The notes below the pieces were generated by a model. That model did not search any database. It was given only the letters and a program-made list of their open reading frames with translations, and was not told where the DNA came from. The position numbers and the translations under genes were made by a program. Positions 44,061 to 51,314 of a stretch of 64,000 nt of DNA are shown piece after piece (the first letter of the stretch is position 1; each line of letters starts with the position of its first letter). The stretch lies in assembly GCF_001028705.1 (NCBI RefSeq), contig NZ_CP011770.1, positions 3,165,501-3,229,500 of the forward strand. Direction: 5' to 3'. Origin of the DNA: Croceicoccus naphthovorans (GTDB taxonomy: Bacteria; Pseudomonadota; Alphaproteobacteria; Sphingomonadales; Sphingomonadaceae).

Positions 44061-45614
44061 ATGGAGGTGCCAGAGCAAGCTTCTTCTCACATGGACAAGG
44101 ACGCCCGGATCGCCGAGCTGGAAGTAGCTCTTGCGGCTCGCGACACGCTGATCGAGACACTCCGCTTCCAGCTTTCCCAGCTCAGGCGGATGAGCTTCGG
44201 CCAGTCCTCCGAGAAGCTTTCCAGCCAGATAGAACAGCTCGAGCTGACGCTGGAAGAACTGGAGGGCGAAGCCGAGCTCGTCGATGCCCACAAGGATGTG
44301 CCAGCCACGAGCAGGCGCAATGCGCCGGTCCGCAGCCTCCCGCCCCATCTGCCCCGCACCGAGCGTCGGATCGAACCCGAAGCCGGCTGCTGCGCCTGCC
44401 CGGATTGCGGCGGCGCGCTTCGTGCGCTTGGACAGGACAGCGACGAGATGCTCGATGTGGCACCGGTGCAGTGGCGCGTCATCCGCACCGTTCGGCCCAA
44501 GTATTCCTGCCGGTCCTGCGAGAAGATCGTCCAGGCAAGGGCCCCTGTGAAGGCGATTGCGCGCGGCAAGGCCAGCTTTGCCACGCTTGCCCATGTGGTC
44601 GTGAACAAGTTCGATCACCACCTGCCGCTCTACCGTCAGGCCGAGATGATGGCGGCGCAGGGGATCGATATCGACCGCTCGACCCTCGCCGGTTGGACAG
44701 GCCAGGCCGCTGCGCTGCTCGATCCGATCGTCGCCCGTATCCGCGAAGAAGGCCTCAAGGCCGGCAAGCTGCACACCGATGATACGCCGGTGCCGATGCT
44801 CGTGCCCGGCAAGGGCAAGACTGCGCAAGCCAGGCTGTGGACCTATGTCGTCGATGATCGCGCCTCGGGCGCCGCCGGTCCGGCGCTGGTCTGGTATCGG
44901 TTCACCCCCGATCGAAGCGGCGTCCATCCCCAAGGCGAGCTCAAGACCTTCACCGGTCTGCTTCAGGCCGACGGCTATGCCGGTTACGACAAGCTCTATC
45001 AGGGGAACCGTATCAGCGAGGTTGCCTGCTGGGCACATTTCCGCCGCAAGATCTTCGAGAACCATCAGACCAGCCCGACCCCGCTGACCACCGACCTGCT
45101 CGAGCGGATCGCCGATCTCTACCGGATCGAAGAGGAGATACGAGGCGAGCCGCCCGATATCCGACGGCAACATCGGCAGGAGCAAAGCCGCCCGCAGGTC
45201 GACGAGCTGCGCATCGTGATCGACGACGCGCTGCGCCTACTGTCGCCTAAATCGGCCATGGCCAAGGCGCTTGCCTATGGTCGCAAGCGCTGGGCAGCGC
45301 TCACCCGCTATCTCGACGAGGGCACAGCCGAGATAGACAATAACATCGCCGAGCGCGCGATGCGCTCGGTTGCCATCGGGCGGAAGAACTGGCTGTTCGC
45401 TGGCTCCAGGGTTGGCGGCGAGCGTGCCGCCGCCATCTATTCCGTCATCGAGACGGCCAAGCTCAATGGCATCGAGCCGCAGGCCTACATCGCCGACATC
45501 ATCGAGAAGGTCGCCAGCGGATGGCCATCGAGCCGCTGGGACGAACTCATGCCCTGGAACTGGACAGCCGAGCCTGTGCCCGTCAGCCCCATTTCTGTTA
45601 ACAGGGCGGCATGA
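44061..45614 (+). CDS. tnpC: IS66 transposase TnpC
   Basis: A 517-residue transposase. The N-terminal coiled coil (ARIAELEVALAARDTLIETL, LRRMSFGQSSEKLSSQIEQL) is followed by a Cys-rich zinc region (CCACPDCGGALR), the DDE domain with LHTDDTPVPMLVPGKGKT and VWYRFTPDRSG, and the C-terminal DDE/helix part (DEGTAEIDNNIAERAMRSVA, IGRKNWLFAGS). An ATG at 44091 is an alternative start. The stop overlaps the passenger gene (ATGA), so the passenger is translated with it. Confidence 0.95.
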   Translation: MEVPEQASSHMDKDARIAELEVALAARDTLIETLRFQLSQLRRMSFGQSSEKLSSQIEQLELTLEELEGEAELVDAHKDVPATSRRNAPVRSLPPHLPRTERRIEPEAGCCACPDCGGALRALGQDSDEMLDVAPVQWRVIRTVRPKYSCRSCEKIVQARAPVKAIARGKASFATLAHVVVNKFDHHLPLYRQAEMMAAQGIDIDRSTLAGWTGQAAALLDPIVARIREEGLKAGKLHTDDTPVPMLVPGKGKTAQARLWTYVVDDRASGAAGPALVWYRFTPDRSGVHPQGELKTFTGLLQADGYAGYDKLYQGNRISEVACWAHFRRKIFENHQTSPTPLTTDLLERIADLYRIEEEIRGEPPDIRRQHRQEQSRPQVDELRIVIDDALRLLSPKSAMAKALAYGRKRWAALTRYLDEGTAEIDNNIAERAMRSVAIGRKNWLFAGSRVGGERAAAIYSVIETAKLNGIEPQAYIADIIEKVASGWPSSRWDELMPWNWTAEPVPVSPISVNRAA

Positions 45615-46213
45615 CCGAGACCATCGCCCGACTGCGGATCAGCCTCGATGACATCGAACCCGAGATCTGGCGCATCGTCGACATGCCGCTCACCGGTAGC
45701 CTCAAGATGCTGCACGATGTGATCCAGGCTGCGATGGGCTGGCAGGACTATCACCTCTGGCAGTTCGAAGCCGGCGATCGGCTCTACGGCGTTCCCGACC
45801 CCGATTGGCCCGACCGTGATCTCGCCGCCGCCAGGAACGTCAGGCTCGGTGCGCTGATCGAGCGCGGGATCCGCGACCTGACCTACACCTATGACATGGG
45901 GGACGACTGGCGCCACACCCTCACCGTCGAGAGCGTCGGCCTCGGCGATCCCGACATCCATTACCCGCGTTTCGTAATCGGCGAACGCCGCTGCCCGCCC
46001 GAAGATGTTGGCGGTTTCCCGGGCTTCGAGATGTTCCTCGACGCCATGGCGGACCCGTCGCACGAAGAGCATACGCATCTGAGGAGGTGGCATGGCGGCC
46101 CGTTCAACGCAGACGATATCGACGAGCAGGCAATCGTGCGAAGGATGGCCGCCATCGCCAGGCGACGGCAGATCGGAAAAGCCGCCTACGCCAGAAACCG
46201 AAAGTCAGCCTGA
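45611..46213 (+). CDS. pRiA4b ORF-3 family passenger gene inside IS66
   Basis: A 200-residue protein of the pRiA4b ORF-3 family: LRISLDDIEPEIWRIVDMP, LKMLHDVIQAAMGWQDYHLW, YTYDMGDDWRHTLTVES and CPPEDVGGFPGFEMF. It starts on the tnpC stop, and its own stop overlaps the first bases of the right inverted repeat, so it is an integral part of the IS. It is a distant relative of the protein at 7768-8406. The family's biochemical role is unknown; linkage to transposase genes suggests an accessory function. Confidence 0.88.
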   Translation: MTETIARLRISLDDIEPEIWRIVDMPLTGSLKMLHDVIQAAMGWQDYHLWQFEAGDRLYGVPDPDWPDRDLAAARNVRLGALIERGIRDLTYTYDMGDDWRHTLTVESVGLGDPDIHYPRFVIGERRCPPEDVGGFPGFEMFLDAMADPSHEEHTHLRRWHGGPFNADDIDEQAIVRRMAAIARRRQIGKAAYARNRKSA

Positions 46214-46239
46214 CAAGGCGGCCTTCACGCACCGCTTAC

Positions 46240-46247
46240 GCCCCTCC
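46240..46247. repeat. IS66 target-site duplication, right copy
   Basis: GCCCCTCC directly right of the element, identical to 43130-43137. Confidence 0.95.
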
Positions 46248-46531
46248 TTCGCAATCCACTCCGTGCCGCCCTCCCAATATCCTGTGCGAGCCGCGACATC
46301 GAAGATCGCCTTGCTCGGCTTGCCGGTGGACCAGGATTGCATTGCCGCCGATTGCTTGACCTCCAGCCGGAGGCCGTCCGCCCGCTCGAAGTCCCATCCA
46401 GCGTAATCGGCGCTGCACCAGGTCCATTCCGGCTCCAGGGCAAGCGCGATGATTGCTTCGGCCACATGGCCTCGCAGCACGTTCGTGACCAGCGGCTTGC
46501 CGAATGCGACCTGTGATACCTTGGTGATCAC
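46240..46531 (-). pseudogene. 5' part of the PD-(D/E)XK-like gene cut by IS66
   Basis: The first 97 codons, from a probable GTG at 46531: GKPLVTNVLRGHVAEAIIAL, WCSADYAGWDFERADGLRLEVKQ, GYWEGGTEWIAKEG. The D-x(8)-E-V-K arrangement is that of a PD-(D/E)XK nuclease core. The other part is at 42912-43137; the joined protein would have about 170 residues. The IS removed the conserved DHRDP-QWEFYVV half, so the gene is inactive. Same direction as the methyltransferase operon. Confidence 0.8.
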
Positions 46532-46958
46532 ATCCGCGATACCGAAGGCCGGTGCTGTAGAAATTGATGCGTGTTCGATGTGCCCCTCCGTCGCCCCTTT
46601 GATCCTGGGGCGACGGCCAAAGCCGGATGTTGGAAACCCGCTGAAGCAACGAGCGCATGCGCCTTTACCGGCGAACCGGCTGGACATGCGCGCATGCCAC
46701 CCGGCCTCCGAAAATCGGCGACCGAGGTGCTTCAAGAGGGGTTTCCACGCCCCACTCCCGCGTGTCTCGGGAGCAGCGCACTGATAGCCAAAGTGATCTG
46801 TCAAAGAAAGATACCGCGCATGCGGGGGCGAGCAGCGCAAATGGCTATGGCTGAGCAAAAATTGGATGATTTGCGCAGACATTTCGCCAAAAAATCCTTG
46901 TCCGCCAGCGCTTTATCCATAGAGAATAAGTTCCAACAACTTCAAAGGCTTATTCAAA
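46532..46958. other. Divergent intergenic region
   Basis: About 430 bp between the IS-split gene (leftward) and the gene at 46959 (rightward), so it should hold both promoters. A coding-like stretch lies at 46844-46960 (KLDDLRRHFAKKSLSASALS, then IENKFQQLQRLIQNE), one frame off the gene at 46959; it may be the displaced N-terminus of that gene. No other gene is seen. Confidence 0.45.
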
Positions 46959-47474
46959 ATGAAAGGACCCAAGAACAAGATGCCGCATGTGCCGCAGGCA
47001 TTTGTCGACATGATCGGAGACCACTTCCTCGAAGCGGCCCGCTACCTGCGCGAGATACAAGATGAGCACCCTGACGACTTCGTATCGGTTGCGAAGAATC
47101 TCGGCATCGGGCCGCGCAAGGCCTATCACCTTGCCCAGATCGACCGCAGTTTCCATGCGCTGGGTATCGCGCCCGATCGTCTGCGCCGTATCGGCTGGAC
47201 CAAGCTATCGCACCTTGCGCCCCACATTGATGCGGACAACGCGAAAGAACTCCTGACGCTCGCCGAAGCCGTCACAGCCCACGAACTGAAGATGCACCTG
47301 CGTGGCCACACGGTCGACCCCGACACCAGAGCTGTCGTGATGTATCTCAACAAAGAGCAATATGCCGTATTCGAGCAGGCGCTGGTCTCGGCAGGGGCGG
47401 TCCCGCATTCGCGTGGCCTGCTGAACAAGGAAGCTGCCCTGACGAAGCTGCTGGCAAGTGTCACGCTGGACTGA
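46959..47474 (+). CDS. Element protein of unknown function, integrase-linked
   Basis: A 171-residue mainly helical protein: AFVDMIGDHFLEAARYLREI, VAKNLGIGPRKAYHLAQIDR, IGWTKLSHLAPHIDADNAKE and TAHELKMHLRGHTVDPDTRA. Proteins of this kind occur next to integrase genes, but no function is known to me. The ATG lies in AAAATGAAAGG without a good ribosome site; coding-like sequence upstream in another frame suggests a frameshift near the start. Confidence 0.62.
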   Translation: MKGPKNKMPHVPQAFVDMIGDHFLEAARYLREIQDEHPDDFVSVAKNLGIGPRKAYHLAQIDRSFHALGIAPDRLRRIGWTKLSHLAPHIDADNAKELLTLAEAVTAHELKMHLRGHTVDPDTRAVVMYLNKEQYAVFEQALVSAGAVPHSRGLLNKEAALTKLLASVTLD

Positions 47475-47777
47475 CCACCACCCTCTGAACAGTGGAGCAT
47501 GGGACCCGGCTATGAACCGTCCCATGCCCATCGACCCAATTGCGCAGCGCGAGCCGCGCCCCTGCTTTTGCGATCAGTGGGTTAAGTTTTGTTCCACCCC
47601 TGAAATCACTTGTGGTCTTTTGCGCAATGATGCGCAGTATCCGGGATCACCCACGCCGCCCACGAGGCGCTGAGGTGATTGTCCGGCGATAACCCGCCGC
47701 CACTTGGCGGCATCAACATCGCACAGCGCAGCAGTCTCCTCCCGGTGGCGTGGTCCACAGTTGGAAGGAGGAACGAC
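47475..47777. other. Intergenic region before the recombinase genes
   Basis: About 300 bp with no gene. A short palindrome TGCGCAATGATGCGCA is at about 47620-47640, and GGAGGA precedes the GTG at 47778. Confidence 0.4.
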
Positions 47778-48020
47778 GTGATCAAGGTGCCGCGCAAGAA
47801 GACTTCTACTACGCCCCCGCAGAATCCCGCTCCGGTCATCGCCATGCCCGTTGAGCTGCTGACGGTGCGTCAGGCCGCGACCTTCGCCCAGGCATCCCAG
47901 CCCACGATCCGCCGCTGGATACGCGCTGAGGGTCTGCCTGCCTATCGCTCCAAGGAAAAGGGGCGCGTCAGGATCGACAAAGCCGACCTCGTCAAATTCC
48001 TGAGAGGCGACGTGATCTGA
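47778..48020 (+). CDS. Excisionase-like HTH protein
   Basis: An 80-residue protein with a MerR/excisionase type winged HTH: LLTVRQAATFAQASQPTIRR, WIRAEGLPAYRSKEKGRVRI, DKADLVKFLRGD. A GTG at 47778 is preceded by GGAGGA. Directly upstream of the tyrosine recombinases, it is well placed to be their directionality factor. Confidence 0.8.
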   Translation: MIKVPRKKTSTTPPQNPAPVIAMPVELLTVRQAATFAQASQPTIRRWIRAEGLPAYRSKEKGRVRIDKADLVKFLRGDVI

Positions 48021-48108
48021 CCCTTGTGAATACCCCAAATAACTACACTCAGGGAATAGTATATATGGGGTTTCACAATTTTTCACGTTTGAACGAGGAT
48101 GAATAACA

Positions 48109-49869
48109 ATGCACACGAACAACCATAACAACAGCAATTCGGAGCAGAAAAAATCGCTTCTCACACTTGAGCATTTGCGCGAATATTTGCTCGAATGCGA
48201 TTTGCCCACTTCGGAAATTGCCTTGCTCCGCTCTGCCATCAAACGCGTCGACGAGATTATCGGCCACGGCTTGCTGGACGTAACGGCCAACCAGCGCGTC
48301 ATCTTCGAGCGGCTGGGGCATGTATCTCCGGCAATGGCGGGCATGTCCGAGCAGTCCTTCGCCAACCTCAAGTCCCGTCTGCGCAAAGCGTTCCGTCTCG
48401 CCAGGGGCAGGCTGTTCAATCCGCGCTCGCGCTATCCGCTCACCGGCGATTGGGGCGCGTTGCAGGCAACGCTCGACACGAAAATGCAGCGCGCCACTTC
48501 CCGCCTGTTCCACTTCGCGTCAGGCCAGGGGGTGTTACCGCGCCATATGTCGGATGCCGTGATCGAACGGTTCGAGGCCCATCTGCGCGATGAGGCCATG
48601 ACCGGAAACTGGCTGGGCACGCTGCGTGGCAGTATCAGAGCATGGAACAAGGTCGCCGCCTCACGTGACGATCTTCCCCAACTCACGCCGCCTGAGCCCA
48701 AGCGAACCAGCTACTGGATCGATCAGGCCGAATGGCCGTCCACGCTGGTGGAGGAACTCGACGCCTTCCTCGCTTCGCTCGCTTCGACGGCCTGCTTTGA
48801 AAGCAAGAGTGCCAAGCCTCTGAAACCCGGTACGATCCAGCAATATCGTTTCAATGTAACGGTCATCGTCTCGGCTCTGGTTCACACCGGCACGTCCCTG
48901 TCGGAGCTGACGTCCCTTTCAGATGTGGTCAGGCCAGAACACGTCGATCGGAGCTTACGCTTCCTGCATGAACGCGCAGGCGGAACGATCACGCCTCAAA
49001 TGTTCCAGCTGGCATTGCGCGCTCGCACCATTGGTCGCTGGTGCGGCCTGCCCAATAACGAACTCGCCCGGCTGGACCAGATTTTTAAAAGCGTCCGGGA
49101 TCAGCGCGAACACAGGCGAGGCATGACCGCCAAGAACCGCGCCTTGCTCGACAAGCTCGACGATCAGCGGTTCGCCGATCAGTTGCAGCTTCTACCGTTC
49201 ATCCTGCTTGAGCGCGCCATGAAAAATCCGGACCGGCGCGGATCAGCCGCGCTCGCCCGAACCGCTATGGCGATCGAACTGCTGCTGGTGTGCAGCGTCC
49301 GCCGCGCCAATCTCGTCAGCCTCGAACTCGGCAAATCTATTCGGAAGATCGGCCACGGCAAGGATGCGTTCTGGATCATCGAGCATGACGGCGCAGAGGT
49401 GAAGAACAATGAAGACCTGCGCTTCAGGCTTCCCGATCAAACCGTGGCGCTGCTGGAAACCTATCTGCGCGACTGGCGGCCGAAACTCTGTCCCGATCCC
49501 TCGCCCTGGCTGTTCCCGGCGGCGGATGGGAACTGCATCGACCCTAAGACCATGGCCTATGCCATCGGTGCCCAATCAAAGCGCGTTCTGGGGGTGGCCA
49601 TCACACCGCATCAGTTCCGTCACATATCGGCGGAACTCTACCTGAAGGACAACCCCGAAGGCATTTTCACCGTCAGCCAGCATCTCGGGCACCGCGACAT
49701 CAATACGACCCGTCACTATTATGCCCGGCCCAAGCAGCGGCAGGCCTCCCGCCACTTCCAGGAGCATATTCTGCGCAGCCGCGACACCGCACGGATCAGG
49801 GTCAGGCGTAGCGTAAAGCCTCGTAAAGCCGTGGATTGCAGCTTCAACGAGGTGGAGGACGTGTTGTGA
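48109..49869 (+). CDS. Tyrosine recombinase, long form (586 residues)
   Basis: A phage-type integrase with all catalytic residues. The N-terminal ~330 residues hold helical DNA-binding parts (QSFANLKSRLRKAFRLARGR). Box I Arg is in LLLVCSVRRANLVSLELG; box II is PHQFRHISAELY (His, Arg) and QHLGHRDINTTRHYYARPK (His and nucleophile Tyr). The length is close to that of the larger enzyme of paired systems such as Tn554 TnpB. Upstream, a near-palindromic stretch ATACCCCAAATA ... TATATGGGGTTT (48030-48076) may be an operator. It overlaps the next recombinase by four bases. Confidence 0.92.
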   Translation: MHTNNHNNSNSEQKKSLLTLEHLREYLLECDLPTSEIALLRSAIKRVDEIIGHGLLDVTANQRVIFERLGHVSPAMAGMSEQSFANLKSRLRKAFRLARGRLFNPRSRYPLTGDWGALQATLDTKMQRATSRLFHFASGQGVLPRHMSDAVIERFEAHLRDEAMTGNWLGTLRGSIRAWNKVAASRDDLPQLTPPEPKRTSYWIDQAEWPSTLVEELDAFLASLASTACFESKSAKPLKPGTIQQYRFNVTVIVSALVHTGTSLSELTSLSDVVRPEHVDRSLRFLHERAGGTITPQMFQLALRARTIGRWCGLPNNELARLDQIFKSVRDQREHRRGMTAKNRALLDKLDDQRFADQLQLLPFILLERAMKNPDRRGSAALARTAMAIELLLVCSVRRANLVSLELGKSIRKIGHGKDAFWIIEHDGAEVKNNEDLRFRLPDQTVALLETYLRDWRPKLCPDPSPWLFPAADGNCIDPKTMAYAIGAQSKRVLGVAITPHQFRHISAELYLKDNPEGIFTVSQHLGHRDINTTRHYYARPKQRQASRHFQEHILRSRDTARIRVRRSVKPRKAVDCSFNEVEDVL

Positions 49870-50948
49870 GCACTCCTCTTTGCCTCAAGCCTCCCCAATG
49901 GCCCGCCGTTGACCAGTTGCGTTACCGTGAGGCCCGCGAGGCCAGAAGTTTTCTGGACGCTCCCAACCCCGCCAGCAAGTGGAGCGCGGCCCGCTGCCGC
50001 AATGTCGAGCAGGGGTACGGCCAGTGGCTGTCATTCCTCACCCGCAACGGCTGGCTCGATGCCGGAGCACCGCCCGAAACGAGAGTGACACCTGATCGCG
50101 TTCGCCTGTTCCTCATCCAGCTTCAGGACCGGGTCGCGTCCTGCAGCGTGGAAATGATCTTCGAGGGCTTCGCCCGGATGATCATGGCGATAGCTCCCAG
50201 CCAGGACTGGAACTGGCTGCGGACCGTCATCCGCAACCTCAAGGCCATTGCCAGGCCGGAAAAGGACAAGCGTGCCCACATGGTCGACGCCCGGCAGCTT
50301 TTGTCGCTGGGGGTCGATCTGATGGATCGGGCGCTCGAGATGGGTGATCGCTATCACGCTGCGACTTGCATGCGCGATGGCTTACTGATTGCTGTTCTTG
50401 CCTGCTGCCCTGTCAGGATCGCCAACCTGACGGCGATCGAGATCGGGCGGCATCTGCTATTCGACGGCGACCGCTACCTCCTCTTCTTCACCGAGGAGGA
50501 AACCAAGACCTCTCATCCCTATCAGGCCGAACTACCCCAGTCCCTCACCCCCTATATCGACGTCTGGTTGCGTGATCACCGCCGCAGACTGCTGATGCAG
50601 GGCGACGGGTCGAAAACCGACCGGCTGTGGATTGATCGCTGGGGGCAACCAATGGGAGATCGTTCGATCCGGGATCAAATCGAAAAGCGCACGAAGGACG
50701 CCTTCGGTCGTCATGTCTGGCCGCATCTAGCCCGCAGCATCGCGGCGAGCAGTTTCGTCGATCACGACCCTGACATGGTGGCGCTTGTGCCGGACCTCCT
50801 CGGCCACACCGATCACCAGACTGCACATAAATACTACATTCTCGCCGATGGAGCCCGCGCTCACGAAGCGGTGCAGTTGGCCTTCGAGGCGCGAAGAGCC
50901 GCCGCAGTGGCGCGGCTTACGGCGCGGAAGGAGCGCGAAGATGCCTGA
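49866..50948 (+). CDS. Tyrosine recombinase, second of a pair
   Basis: A 360-residue integrase, starting with GTG in the overlap GTGA. The SAM-like N-terminal domain (AARCRNVEQGYGQWLSFLTR) is followed by the catalytic domain with box I CCPVRIANLTAIEIG, the Lys strand TEEETKTSHPYQAELP, box II VWPHLARSIAASSF (His, Arg) and LLGHTDHQTAHKYYILA (His, Tyr). Both enzymes of the pair look active, so they probably act as a heteromeric recombinase. Confidence 0.92.
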   Translation: MSTPLCLKPPQWPAVDQLRYREAREARSFLDAPNPASKWSAARCRNVEQGYGQWLSFLTRNGWLDAGAPPETRVTPDRVRLFLIQLQDRVASCSVEMIFEGFARMIMAIAPSQDWNWLRTVIRNLKAIARPEKDKRAHMVDARQLLSLGVDLMDRALEMGDRYHAATCMRDGLLIAVLACCPVRIANLTAIEIGRHLLFDGDRYLLFFTEEETKTSHPYQAELPQSLTPYIDVWLRDHRRRLLMQGDGSKTDRLWIDRWGQPMGDRSIRDQIEKRTKDAFGRHVWPHLARSIAASSFVDHDPDMVALVPDLLGHTDHQTAHKYYILADGARAHEAVQLAFEARRAAAVARLTARKEREDA

Positions 50949-51065
50949 TAGCCTTGTGCAATTAATTGCTTTCGACCCGCGAAATCGAGCGAGTGGTACC
51001 ATCCTTGATCCACCCATTAAATCAGGCCTTGGTTGCCTCGGGGCAGTTCCCGTAGACAATGGGAG

Positions 51066-51308
51066 ATGGACGCCCAGCCTGCCTCCTGCCCCGTATCGAA
51101 GGGCCGCCCTGCGTCAAAGCGCAGTGGCCGGATCATTATCCGGCGCAGGCGGGCTGCGCCTTCCTCTCCGGTCAGGTTGCCAGTCGATGGACGGCAGGCA
51201 TTGGTCAGTGACCTTCCAGCAATCATGCCCGTGCTGCGCGACGAAGTGGCGATCCTGCGGGCCTATCTTGGCAGGGAGATCGACGCGATCCTGTTCGGCG
51301 AGGAGTGA
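51066..51308 (+). CDS. Small protein before the serine recombinase
   Basis: An 80-residue protein, ATG 51066, basic in the first half (KRSGRIIIRRRRAAPSSPVR) and ending LPAIMPVLRDEVAILRAYLG, REIDAILFGEE. It ends 6 bp before the serine recombinase. Similar short ORFs stand before large serine recombinases on related elements; function unknown. Confidence 0.55.
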   Translation: MDAQPASCPVSKGRPASKRSGRIIIRRRRAAPSSPVRLPVDGRQALVSDLPAIMPVLRDEVAILRAYLGREIDAILFGEE

Positions 51309-51314
51309 TCGACC

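Larger units (their letters stand above)
43138..46239 (+). mobile_element. IS66 family insertion sequence with passenger gene
   Basis: 3102 bp bounded by 28-bp imperfect inverted repeats (43138-43165 and 46212-46239, 24 of 28 positions equal), both beginning GTAA as IS66 ends do. It carries the three IS66 genes in order with ATGA coupling of the first two, plus a pRiA4b ORF-3 gene coupled to tnpC and ending inside the right repeat. The perfect 8-bp duplication GCCCCTCC and an undecayed set of genes indicate a recent insertion. Confidence 0.95.
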
